The notes under the pieces were generated by a model. The model was not told the DNA's origin and made no database searches. It was given only the letters and a program-made list of their open reading frames with translations. Position numbers and translations under genes: made by a program. A stretch of DNA of 36,842 nt from the NCBI GenBank assembly GCA_020723995.1, contig DYHT01000016.1, positions 1 through 36,842 of the forward strand, written 5' to 3'. Of the stretch, positions 13,420 to 21,224 are shown in pieces. Within the stretch, counting starts at the first letter, position 1. Each line of letters starts with the position of its first letter. This DNA comes from Chloroflexus sp. (GTDB lineage: Bacteria; Chloroflexota; Anaerolineae; Anaerolineales; Villigracilaceae).

Positions 13420-13758
13420 CTAAAACTCCTCGAAGCGCTCCACCGGAATGGTAAAGACAGTCGCGCCGCCAATGGTCACCGGTACGGGCGTAGGCAGCGG
13501 TAAGGGGGAACCTTCCAATGGGATGGCAAGATATTCCACTCTCTGGCGACAGGTTCTCTGCAGGGCTTGGATGGCCTTTTCTGCCAGGCCCTCCGGCAGG
13601 CCGATAAGCAGGGTGGCATTCCGCCGCCCCAGGAAACCGCCTGTGCTAGCAAGATGAATGACGGGCGCATCCAGCACGTTCAAGGCGCGCGTCGCCAGGT
13701 CTACGTCCTGTTCCTGGACAACAGCCGCCATCAAATAACGAATGAGGGGATGTTCCAT
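13420..13758 (-). CDS. P-II-like protein, DarA/PstA (DUF970) family, long paralogue
   Basis: This 112-residue protein has the normal length for the family. It has LMAAVVQEQDVDLATRALN, the block STGGFLGRRNATLLIG and the C-terminal GGATVFTIPVERFEEF. Here the GGFL phenylalanine and the Asn of the c-di-AMP site are kept, but the strand that normally carries Arg and Thr reads PVI. The changes are thus the reverse of those in the shorter paralogue. The gene begins 9 bases after the glycoside hydrolase ends, so they form one operon. A role in sensing c-di-AMP, or a related signal, for carbohydrate or osmotic control is inference. Confidence 0.85.
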   Translation of the reverse strand: MEHPLIRYLMAAVVQEQDVDLATRALNVLDAPVIHLASTGGFLGRRNATLLIGLPEGLAEKAIQALQRTCRQRVEYLAIPLEGSPLPLPTPVPVTIGGATVFTIPVERFEEF

Positions 13759-13767
13759 AACCCCTCC

Positions 13768-16158
13768 TTACTCCGGGCAGACCAATACATCGGATGGATC
13801 GCTAAGGGCTACTGATCTGCCATTTGGAAAGGTAACTTCGCTTTGGTCGGAGCGGCGCGTAACGCTCAAGCCCTTATATTTTACCGTAATCGGCCAGGGA
13901 AATGGGTTCTTTCCGCTTAATCGGACGCGACTTCCCGGCCGGAACTGAACTCCCAGTGTTTGCAGAAATAAGCCAAGCGGGGCTAAACCTGCCAGGGCAT
14001 TGCGCTCACCGATGCCGGCGCCAGATTCAGCGTGATAGGCGCTGAAAAAAGCATGCTGCTGCTTTAGATTCAAGATAATGGCATTCATCAGGCGGGCGAT
14101 CAATTGCGCCGCCAGGCCGTGATGTCCGTAAGCCAGCAAACCTTCCCCAATCAATTGTTGCCAGGGCAGGTGCACGCTCAAACAAACCGCTTCGGCTTGC
14201 GGGCCAAGGACGGCCGCGCAAGCCGAGAGGCCAAAGGGATGGTAAAACCGGCCTGTATCCAGCAAGCCGCGCTGGATCAACGACCAGGCATGGCGCTCTT
14301 CGGGAATGCCGGCCCACAGAGGCAGGAACAACGTCTGATCTTCTAGGGTGTAGTCCAGCGTAGCGATCGTGACCTGATCCTGCGGCTCGAGGCCGGTGAT
14401 CTCGACACTATCCAGCCGGGCGTACACTTCACGGCTGGTCAGCACGGTATTTTCCATAATCCATTGGATATCCTGCCGTTCCAGCCGTTCCGTGTGTTCG
14501 CCCCGCGCAGTCTGGCCTTTGATGGTCACCGTTAAACGACGAAAGGCTTTGTCGCTTGTCCGCACGCGGATCAGCAGGCGCACCGGCGGGTTGTAAAATT
14601 GTTTTAACTTGATGCGTCCTGATCCGTGCTGCTGCGCCAGCGTTTTGCCGGCCAGGCTGCCGTGCGTATCCCGGTCACGATAATGATAGAGGGCCGCCGC
14701 GGCGTTCCAGCACTCTCCGGTTTCGATGTGCAGTATTTCTGCCCGAAAGTGCAAGGCCTCTAGCTGGTCGGTAAGGCCAAGCTTCTCCGCCATTTGGATC
14801 AAGCTGCGGCACTCGCGGTACAGGCTGGCCGCCAGGGCCGGGCTTTCGAGCGCGGCGATATCCGCGCCCTGCGCCCAGGTATGCCAGGCGCTAAAAGCTG
14901 GATTATCCTCGAAACCGGTCTGCAGGGGATGATCCCATTCCGGGAAACCATCCTGATCGCGGTCGTGAGCCGGCGCGAACCAGGCCTGGAAAAAAGCCAA
15001 TAGATGCGGAAAGACATCCGCCAGGAAAGCCTCGTTTTCGGTCGCCTGGCAGTTTTGCCAGGCCAGGCTGGATACGAGCGGGGCAGCCAGCCAGCGCCCG
15101 CGCTGGCCGGCCAGCCCGGGCCGGCAATTTACGAAGCCATCTTTCGTCTGCGCGGACAGGAAATTGCGCACCAGACCTTCGGCCAGCTCCGGCGCGCCGG
15201 GCAGCAGGCTGGCAAGGTAATAGGCCTCCAGCGGAGATTGTCCGCTCCACAGGTGGGAGTAATCACTGCCATCCCCGCGTATGGAATAACCTTGATCGGG
15301 TTGACGGGTGAGGACAAAAGATGGGTTGGGCAGACTTTCGCTGGCGGGGAAGAACAGGCTGAAAGCGGTCTTCTGGCTGAGGGCGAAGGCCGCGTCCCAA
15401 TCCGGATCGCCGGTGTGGACTGCAACGGTCTGGGCGGCGTTGACCAGCTCGATCCTGGCCCGTTCCGCGTCCCAGATACGCGCCGCCGTGCGGCGTGCCA
15501 ACTCGAAGGAAGCCTGTGGATCGTCGAGGGCGGCCTGCGCCCAGGTCAGTTGGCGCGCCGCGCCGGCCTCCAGATGCAGGTCAAGGGTCAGCGAAGGGTA
15601 CGGCGACAACGAATGCTTTCCCGGCCCGGGCAGCGCTCCGCCCGTCAGGAAGATGACCGGCGCCAGGTCCGAGGTACGCCCGGCCAGCACGTTGACGGAT
15701 TGCATCTGGGTCTGCGCCAGACTTTGTCCATCAATCGGGACGAGCAGGCCGCACAGTTCCAGCCGCATGGCGGCGGTCTCAGTGGCATGGTTGTTGAACG
15801 TCAGCCGCCCGGCGATGATTTGGGAGGAGGGTATCCAGTACTCAGCCAGGAGTTCGATTCCGACGAACGGGGAAAAGTTGAGCATCAGAAAGTTGGGGTC
15901 GAAGCGGCGCAGATGAGGCGGCGCGGCAAAACTCGCCGGGTCGGTGACGGTTTTGCCGTTGGCGGTGAAACGCGGGAAGATGCGCATGGAACGCGCCCGC
16001 AGGCCATAGGTTGTGCGCAAGGCCAGCGCGGGCGGATCGCCGCCGCCAGGTTCCAGTTCCCAAATGTGATCGTTGAGGTAATCGGGGGAGCACAGGCGAA
16101 AGTCCGCCGCCAGGGTCAGGGTGAGGGGATCATCGGGGCCGAGATACCAATCGCGCAT
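13768..16158 (-). CDS. Six-hairpin glycoside hydrolase, GH63/debranching-like
   Basis: This 796-residue protein has an N-terminal beta-sandwich (about 1-250), then an (alpha/alpha)6 barrel (about 270-560 and 640-740) and a small C-terminal strand region. DRDQDGFPEWDHPLQTGFED near residue 416 resembles the GH63/amylo-1,6-glucosidase motif with an acidic pair, and the C-terminal ESGAGIGERNALAGLAPLGL is another family-like stretch. About 80 residues between the two barrel parts (540-630) look like an inserted beta domain. No signal peptide is visible, so it should act in the cytoplasm, perhaps on alpha-glucosidic or mannosylglycerate-type substrates. I choose the ATG at 16158 because the 31 codons upstream overlap a good promoter. 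It heads an operon with the two P-II-like genes. Confidence 0.75.
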   Translation of the reverse strand: MRDWYLGPDDPLTLTLAADFRLCSPDYLNDHIWELEPGGGDPPALALRTTYGLRARSMRIFPRFTANGKTVTDPASFAAPPHLRRFDPNFLMLNFSPFVGIELLAEYWIPSSQIIAGRLTFNNHATETAAMRLELCGLLVPIDGQSLAQTQMQSVNVLAGRTSDLAPVIFLTGGALPGPGKHSLSPYPSLTLDLHLEAGAARQLTWAQAALDDPQASFELARRTAARIWDAERARIELVNAAQTVAVHTGDPDWDAAFALSQKTAFSLFFPASESLPNPSFVLTRQPDQGYSIRGDGSDYSHLWSGQSPLEAYYLASLLPGAPELAEGLVRNFLSAQTKDGFVNCRPGLAGQRGRWLAAPLVSSLAWQNCQATENEAFLADVFPHLLAFFQAWFAPAHDRDQDGFPEWDHPLQTGFEDNPAFSAWHTWAQGADIAALESPALAASLYRECRSLIQMAEKLGLTDQLEALHFRAEILHIETGECWNAAAALYHYRDRDTHGSLAGKTLAQQHGSGRIKLKQFYNPPVRLLIRVRTSDKAFRRLTVTIKGQTARGEHTERLERQDIQWIMENTVLTSREVYARLDSVEITGLEPQDQVTIATLDYTLEDQTLFLPLWAGIPEERHAWSLIQRGLLDTGRFYHPFGLSACAAVLGPQAEAVCLSVHLPWQQLIGEGLLAYGHHGLAAQLIARLMNAIILNLKQQHAFFSAYHAESGAGIGERNALAGLAPLGLFLQTLGVQFRPGSRVRLSGKNPFPWPITVKYKGLSVTRRSDQSEVTFPNGRSVALSDPSDVLVCPE

Positions 16159-16164
16159 GGCTAC

Positions 16165-16193
16165 AGTATACGAGCAGATGTGCCAGAGGGCAA
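16165..16193 (-). promoter_or_regulatory. Sigma-70-type promoter of the glycoside hydrolase operon
   Basis: On the minus strand TTGCCC and TATACT are separated by exactly 17 bases. The -10 element ends 6 bases before the ATG at 16158 and no ribosome-binding site intervenes, so the transcript is probably leaderless. This also argues against the longer frame that would start at 16251. Confidence 0.6.
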
Positions 16194-16272
16194 CGGTTTT
16201 ATGGCCGTTTTGTGCTAGAATAGCATATGGCTGTGCCACACCTACGGTCAAGCATGATACCAGGAGAATATT

Positions 16273-16536
16273 GTGGATTTATCCGCCGTGATCAAATCTA
16301 TCAGCATAAATCGGACACCTGGTCCAAGCGATATCGTTTTCGGCTATCTGCTCGACAGAGAGGGGAATCATCATCGCTTCTGCCTTGAGCGCGATGTTCA
16401 TGGCTGGTATTTCGATGAACGAACCGAGATACCGGATTGCCGTTACTTAGAAGAGTTACAAGAACTTGTCTTAAGAAAAGCCCTGCCGCTTATCAATGCA
16501 ATGGAAGTTGAAGATGAATTTTCGATTTGCGGATAA
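16273..16536 (+). CDS. Unrecognised 87-residue protein, partner of the PLD nuclease
   Basis: This small acidic protein begins at a GTG with AGGAGA 7 bases upstream. It has a strand-rich N-terminal part (IKSISINRTPGPSDIVFGYL), a charged middle (REGNHHRFCLERDVHGWYF) and a helical C-terminal part (YLEELQELVLRKALPLINAM). I do not recognise the family. Its last 23 bases overlap the start of the nuclease gene, which means translational coupling and suggests a functional pair, such as a regulator, an immunity partner or a specificity subunit. The DNA is visibly AT-richer than its surroundings. A possible -10, TAGAAT at 16216-16221, lies upstream without a clear -35. Confidence 0.7.
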   Translation: MDLSAVIKSISINRTPGPSDIVFGYLLDREGNHHRFCLERDVHGWYFDERTEIPDCRYLEELQELVLRKALPLINAMEVEDEFSICG

Positions 16537-17374
16537 CGTGCATCTGCAATTATGCGATGCAATTAACTCGCTCTTGCCCAGCGCTCAAGAAGCACGAATA
16601 GCAGTTGCTTTTGTAAAGTATTCTGGTTTGCGGTTGGTAGAGCCTGCGTTGGATAAATGTTTGGAGAGGGGGGGGCACGTTGAATTTATAGTTGGTTTAG
16701 ATTTTCGAACCACAGATGCACAATCTTTACGTGCTTTGTTTAAAAGGGCAGCATCGGGCTCACAATGTCACTTGTACTGCTATAGCGACCCTTCTGACTA
16801 TGTAAATGCATATCATCCCAAACTCTATCTTTTTGACATAAATCAAACGGCCAGTTGCATAATAGGTTCTTCAAACTTGACTCAAGGTGGGCTTAAAGAC
16901 AATGTCGAAGTAAACGTAATTTTGGAATTTGGCAAGCAGGATGATGCTCTAGAAACTATTCGTGACATTTATGCCCAAATAAAATATCGGCCGTCGCGCT
17001 TCGCCCCCGATGTCGAATACATAGATGCGTATGAGGACACAGTCAAAGAGGCAGGGAGTTATGCACGTAGAACAGGCAACGATAAGGGTATCCGAAAAGC
17101 TCTTGATTTTCTCCGTCAAAAAGAACTGTCACTACCCAAACCTTTCGTAGCCCCAGATACTTTAGGGGGTTGGCAGAAGTTAGTTTTTGAGAAGCTTCCC
17201 CCATCTACGTTTAGTACAAGTTACCTGTACCAATATGCGGCTGAATTTCAAGCAGTATATCCCGACAACCTGCACATTGAGCCTAAGATTCGCCAAGTAC
17301 TCCAACAATTACGAGACCTCGGCCTAGTTATTCATCTCGGTGAAGGAATTTGGGTAAAACGAACGGCATCTTGA
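16514..17374 (+). CDS. Phospholipase-D-type nuclease with DpnI-like winged helix, probable restriction endonuclease
   Basis: This 286-residue protein has a PLD-type domain (about 1-160) with one complete HKD motif, HPKLYLFD (H101, K103, D108), followed by IIGSSNLTQGG, as in single-motif PLD nucleases such as the restriction enzyme BfiI, which work as dimers. The C-terminal 65 residues (FSTSYLYQYAAEF, YPDNLHIEPKIRQVLQQLRD, LGLVIHLGEGIW) resemble the winged helix at the end of DpnI and related enzymes, which binds modified DNA. The ATG at 16514 is chosen from GGAAG 6 bases upstream; the in-frame ATG at 16496 lacks one. The gene overlaps the small gene before it. No methyltransferase is nearby, so a modification-dependent or stand-alone nuclease is plausible. 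Its AT-rich codons indicate acquisition by transfer. Confidence 0.8.
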   Translation: MNFRFADNVHLQLCDAINSLLPSAQEARIAVAFVKYSGLRLVEPALDKCLERGGHVEFIVGLDFRTTDAQSLRALFKRAASGSQCHLYCYSDPSDYVNAYHPKLYLFDINQTASCIIGSSNLTQGGLKDNVEVNVILEFGKQDDALETIRDIYAQIKYRPSRFAPDVEYIDAYEDTVKEAGSYARRTGNDKGIRKALDFLRQKELSLPKPFVAPDTLGGWQKLVFEKLPPSTFSTSYLYQYAAEFQAVYPDNLHIEPKIRQVLQQLRDLGLVIHLGEGIWVKRTAS

Positions 17375-17462
17375 AGCGGATATAGCAGAAAATCGATGAA
17401 GAATGAAAGAGAGTTCGGAAGCTCATTTTGCCCTAACGCCAGAACTGGCTAAAGAGCGGAAA

Positions 17463-17565
17463 GCCGCCTGAAGGCGGCTACAGGACCGATTTTCGGGCCA
17501 AAATCAGCGTTCGAGTCCGCTTCAGCGGACTTCGTTACTCTGGGCCGTGGATTTCAATCCACGGC
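17463..17565. repeat. Cluster of four perfect hairpins after the nuclease gene
   Basis: Four inverted repeats follow each other: GCCGCCTGAAGGCGGC (17463-17478), GATTTT/AAAATC with a 6-base loop (17488-17505), GTCCGCTTCAGCGGAC (17515-17530), and a 10-bp stem beginning GCCGTGGATT around a 2-base centre (17544-17565). Three of them share the centre TGA or TTC with almost no loop. They fill the gap of 264 bases between the nuclease and the MaoC gene. A REP-like mobile cassette is my reading. Terminator function is possible, but no T-run follows. Confidence 0.85.
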
Positions 17566-17607
17566 GGGGCTGACAGCCAGTTGCCGAATGCTCTCCGAAA
17601 CTAAAAC

Positions 17608-17613
17608 TATAAT
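17608..17613 (+). promoter_or_regulatory. Possible -10 element for the MaoC gene
   Basis: A perfect TATAAT lies 25 bases before the ATG at 17639, after the hairpin cluster. The best -35 candidate, TTGCCG at 17581, is 21 bases away, which is long. AAAGGAG precedes the ATG as ribosome-binding site. Confidence 0.4.
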
Positions 17614-17638
17614 GATAGCCTAAAGCCAAAGGAGCCCT

Positions 17639-18103
17639 ATGTCCCCTCTCCCCTCTTCGCGTGGTATGTACTTCGAAGAATTTCAGGCCGGTCAGCACAT
17701 TCCCACCGCCGCGCGCACCGTCACCGAAAGCGACGTGGTTGCTTTCGCCGGTCTTTCGGGCGATTACAACCAGATCCACACCGACGCGGCCTTCAGCCAG
17801 TCCACGCCCTTCGGGCAGCGTGTGGCGCACGGGTTGTTATGCCTCTCGATTGTCTCCGGGCTGGCCATGCGCACCGGCGTGCTGGAAGGCACGGTGCTGG
17901 CCTTCCGCGAGATCAACGAGTGGAAGTTCATCAAGCCGGTCTTTCTGGGCGATACCATCCACGCCGAACTGGATGTGACTGAAACCAAAGCCTTCCCGCG
18001 CCTGAACGCCGGGGCCGTGACGATTGCCCTCCAGGTCAAGAACCAGCACGACGAGGTGGTGATGAAGGGTGTGTGGATTGCACTGGTGATGAGCAAGCCG
18101 TAA
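17639..18103 (+). CDS. MaoC family (R)-specific enoyl-CoA hydratase
   Basis: This 154-residue hot-dog-fold protein hydrates enoyl-CoA esters to (R)-3-hydroxyacyl-CoA. The hydratase motif is complete: FAGLSGDYNQIHTDAAFS near residue 40, with the catalytic Asp and His of the DxxxxH pattern, followed by GQRVAHGLLCLS. The single-domain length is normal for PhaJ/MaoC proteins. The ATG has AAAGGAG at good spacing. It lies 10 bases before the PBP1A gene, so they are co-transcribed, although the functions seem unrelated. The thiolase and acyl-CoA mutase nearby suggest a role in acyl-CoA metabolism. Confidence 0.9.
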   Translation: MSPLPSSRGMYFEEFQAGQHIPTAARTVTESDVVAFAGLSGDYNQIHTDAAFSQSTPFGQRVAHGLLCLSIVSGLAMRTGVLEGTVLAFREINEWKFIKPVFLGDTIHAELDVTETKAFPRLNAGAVTIALQVKNQHDEVVMKGVWIALVMSKP

Positions 18104-18113
18104 AGGAAAATTT

Positions 18114-21100
18114 ATGTCAACCGATCCTCCCGACGGCAAACAAGACCCGCGCGAGAAATTCCGCCGCCTGATCGCCTCCGAAGAGGAGACCCGGGCAATG
18201 CCGCCTCCCACAGGGGCGATGGCACCTGACACGCCGCACCCGGCTGTAGACTCGCGCGGCATGCCGCTGCCCCGCCGCGTGGAAGAGATTGACATCCATG
18301 CCACGCGCGTCACCCCGACCGCCTTCGATCATACGCCTATCGGCCAGAATCTTCCATCGCCCACCCCTTCGCTCCGCTCAGGGCAAGCTGTGCGTCGTCC
18401 GTCGCCCGTCACCCGTCGTCCACCGTTCAACTGGCATAAAACGGGCGGCTGCCTGCTGCGCGCTCTGATCGTGGCCTTATTCGCGGCTGTCGCCCTGGCG
18501 TTGATCCTGGCGGCAATCAGCATCTACGCCTATTACACCATCGCTCGCAGGCTGCCCAGCGTGGATGACTTGCGGGCGCGCGCCTCGCAATTCGAGACCA
18601 CGCGCATCCTCGACCGCAATGCCAATCTCCTCTACGAGATCCTGGATCCCCAGGCCGGCCGGCGCACTTACATTACCCTCGACAAGATCTCGCCTTACCT
18701 GGTGGCCGCCACCATCGCCACCGAAGATAAGGACTTTTACGCGCATCCCGGATACGATCCCATCGCCATAATGCGCGCTCTGTGGAATAATGCGCTCAGC
18801 GGAGGCGAAGGAGGCGGCGCGTCCACCATCACGCAGCAGTTGGCGCGCACGCTGCTGCTTTCACCCCAAGAGCGCAGCCAGCGCACCTTCATGCGCAAGA
18901 CGCGCGAGATCATCCTGGCGGCCGAAATCACGCGCCGCTATACCAAAGATGAAATCCTAGAACTCTATCTGAATGAAATCTATTACGGCAGCCTGGCCTA
19001 CGGGATCGAAGCCGCGGCCGAGACTTACTTCGCCAAATCTGCCAACCAGTTGACCCTGGGCGAAGCGGCTTTTCTGGCCGGACTTCCGCAGGCGCCGTCT
19101 GTCTACGACATCTTCGCCAACCCTGAGGTCACCATCAAACGCCAGCAGCAGGCGCTCGTGCTGATGTACCAACTGAGCCAGGAGCGCAACTGCATCTATG
19201 TCAGCAACAACCTCCAGCCAATCTGCGTGGATGTCTCTGCTGCCGCGCTGGCTGCCAACGAGATCGAGACTTACCCCTTCCGGCCGCCACAGGCAGACAT
19301 GCGTTACCCCCACTGGGTACAGTATGTACGTGCTCAGTTGGAAGCCCAGTTCGATTCACAAACCATCTATCGCTCCGGTTTCACCGTTTACACCACCCTG
19401 GACCCCGGGCTGCAGGACGTTGCCCAGCAACTGGTCAGCGCCCAGGTGGCCGCGCTGGCCGGTCACCACGCCACCAACGGCGCGCTGGTCGCCATCCGCC
19501 CTTCCACCGGTGAAATCCTGGCCATGGTTGGCTCGGCCGATTTCTACAACGCCGCCATCTCCGGCCAGGTCAACATGGCCACCAGCCAAACGCGCCAGCC
19601 GGGTTCGTCCATCAAGCCGTTTACCTACGCCGCCGCTTTTGAAAAAGGCTGGACACCCGCCGCGCTGCTGTGGGACGTGCCTTCGGAGTTCCCGCCCTCC
19701 GGCGATCCGAGCGACCCGCGCCCGCCCTATATACCGGTCAACTATGACGGCAAGTTTCACGGCCCAGTGCTGGCGCGCAGCGCGCTGGCGAATTCTTACA
19801 ACATCCCGGCCGTCAAAACGCTGCAATTCGTGGGCATTTATGGTGATACCGGCCTGGTGGCCATGGCCAAACGCCTGGGCATCACCAGCCTGACGCGTGA
19901 CGATTACGGCCTGTCCCTGACCCTGGGCGGGGGCGACGTCAGCCTGTTGGAGATGAGTGGGGCCTATGCCGTCTTTGCCAGCGGCGGGCGGCGTGTTCCC
20001 CCTCTCGCCATCTTGAAGATCATGGATCACACCGGCAAACTGGTCTACGAGTACCAGCCGCTGCCGGGCGAACAGGTCCTCCACGCCGAACACGCCTTTC
20101 TGATCTCGTCTATCCTCTCGGATAATGAGGCGCGAGCGCCGATGTTCGGGCGCAATTCGGCCATCAACCTGCCCTTCCAGGCGGCCGCCAAAACCGGCAC
20201 ATCCAACGATTTTCGTGATAACTGGACACTCGGCTATACCCCCGACCTGGCGGTGGGCGTGTGGGTCGGGAATGCCGATTACACACCGATGGAGAATATC
20301 AGCGGCTTGACCGGCGCAGCGCCCATCTGGTCGCAGTTCATGCAAGTTGCCATTCAGTATTTAACCGGCGGGAATCCAACGCCCTTCATGAAACCCAACG
20401 GCGTGGTCGAACGAGTCATCTGTGCCGTTTCGGGGACGGAAGCCTCCCAATGGTGCCCCAACCAACGGATGGAATACTTTTCCGCCAACCAACCACCCCT
20501 GCCCGCCAGCCAGGACCTGTGGCAGGAACTCTTGATTGATTCCTGGACAGGTCTGCGCGCCTCGCCCACCTGCTCCGATCACACCGAGAAAAAGATGGCG
20601 CTGAACGTCTCGGAAGAATGGGCCAGGAACTGGCTCCGCCAGGAGCCGAAGGGCCAGGCGTGGGCCCGGGAGATGGGCTTTACGGATGAGATTTTCTATG
20701 CGCCTGAACGCGAATGTAGAGAAAACGATCCGCGTCCCAAGCTGGATTTCGTCGGTTTGAAGGATGGTCAGGAGATCAGCGCCAGTCCGCTGGACATCTT
20801 CGCCGTGGCGGATGCCACGCAAAACTTCCAGTCCTTCCGATTGGAATATGGCCTGGGGGACGACCCGGACACGTGGACGATCTTGGTGGATGACAGCTCA
20901 TCGCCGGTCACTGCGCCCTCGAAAATTTACACCTGGGATCTGGCAGACATCACGGGCGATGGGATCATCCTGCGGCTGTACATGCGCAGTAACACGGGCG
21001 GCTTTGCCGATAAACACGTTCGCCTGCGCCTGAACCTGCCCACCCCGACCCCTACGCCAACGCTGACCCCCACGCCGACGCCGACCTACACGCCGACTGC

Positions 21101-21191
21101 GACGCAAACTCCCACCCCGACGCCATCCATTACCCCCAGCCTGACGCCGACGCCGACCAATACACCCACGCCGATAGAGACGCCAACATAA
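18114..21191 (+). CDS. Class A penicillin-binding protein (PBP1A-like), glycosyltransferase and transpeptidase
   Basis: This 1025-residue enzyme polymerises and cross-links peptidoglycan on the outer face of the membrane. A cytoplasmic N-terminal region of about 115 residues precedes one membrane helix (about 120-145). The GT51 domain follows with the catalytic EDKDFYAHPGYDP near 203 and GGASTITQQLARTLLL near 237. The transpeptidase domain has the SxxK motif SSIKPF near 500 and KTGT near 685. A beta-sandwich (about 880-970) and a Pro/Thr tail of about 50 residues, mostly PTPTPT-like, end the protein; such tails are common on Chloroflexota surface proteins and may span the envelope. In the cytoplasmic region, residues about 83-103 are encoded by repeats, including four heptamers (18393-18420). 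AAAGGA precedes the ATG. Confidence 0.93.
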   Translation: MSTDPPDGKQDPREKFRRLIASEEETRAMPPPTGAMAPDTPHPAVDSRGMPLPRRVEEIDIHATRVTPTAFDHTPIGQNLPSPTPSLRSGQAVRRPSPVTRRPPFNWHKTGGCLLRALIVALFAAVALALILAAISIYAYYTIARRLPSVDDLRARASQFETTRILDRNANLLYEILDPQAGRRTYITLDKISPYLVAATIATEDKDFYAHPGYDPIAIMRALWNNALSGGEGGGASTITQQLARTLLLSPQERSQRTFMRKTREIILAAEITRRYTKDEILELYLNEIYYGSLAYGIEAAAETYFAKSANQLTLGEAAFLAGLPQAPSVYDIFANPEVTIKRQQQALVLMYQLSQERNCIYVSNNLQPICVDVSAAALAANEIETYPFRPPQADMRYPHWVQYVRAQLEAQFDSQTIYRSGFTVYTTLDPGLQDVAQQLVSAQVAALAGHHATNGALVAIRPSTGEILAMVGSADFYNAAISGQVNMATSQTRQPGSSIKPFTYAAAFEKGWTPAALLWDVPSEFPPSGDPSDPRPPYIPVNYDGKFHGPVLARSALANSYNIPAVKTLQFVGIYGDTGLVAMAKRLGITSLTRDDYGLSLTLGGGDVSLLEMSGAYAVFASGGRRVPPLAILKIMDHTGKLVYEYQPLPGEQVLHAEHAFLISSILSDNEARAPMFGRNSAINLPFQAAAKTGTSNDFRDNWTLGYTPDLAVGVWVGNADYTPMENISGLTGAAPIWSQFMQVAIQYLTGGNPTPFMKPNGVVERVICAVSGTEASQWCPNQRMEYFSANQPPLPASQDLWQELLIDSWTGLRASPTCSDHTEKKMALNVSEEWARNWLRQEPKGQAWAREMGFTDEIFYAPERECRENDPRPKLDFVGLKDGQEISASPLDIFAVADATQNFQSFRLEYGLGDDPDTWTILVDDSSSPVTAPSKIYTWDLADITGDGIILRLYMRSNTGGFADKHVRLRLNLPTPTPTPTLTPTPTPTYTPTATQTPTPTPSITPSLTPTPTNTPTPIETPT
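18367..18420. repeat. In-frame repeats in the N-terminal part of the PBP gene
   Basis: A CTTCGCTCCGCTCAGGGCAA stretch is followed by four heptamers of type CGTCGYC (18393-18420) in exact period 7. They encode an Arg/Pro-rich cytoplasmic linker before the membrane helix, a place where length is not constrained. Confidence 0.65.
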
Positions 21192-21224
21192 ATAAGAGGC
21201 CGGAATTCGCTCTTCGGCAAACAT

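Noticed and set aside
12933-13454. 173-residue plus-strand open frame over the short P-II-like gene
   Set aside because: It starts in a repeat-like gap and runs antisense to a recognisable DarA/PstA gene; no ribosome-binding site or motif supports it.
15004-16218. 404-residue plus-strand open frame opposite the glycoside hydrolase
   Set aside because: It is low-complexity and Arg/Gly/Gln-rich, with no recognisable motif, and mirrors a well-supported gene; GC-rich DNA gives long antisense frames by chance. The same applies to 4640-5440, 9363-10169, 12196-12936 and 19356-20345.
17463-17565. Retron or group II intron RNA
   Set aside because: No reverse transcriptase gene is near, and the hairpins lack the conserved retron layout or a domain V-like bulged hairpin.
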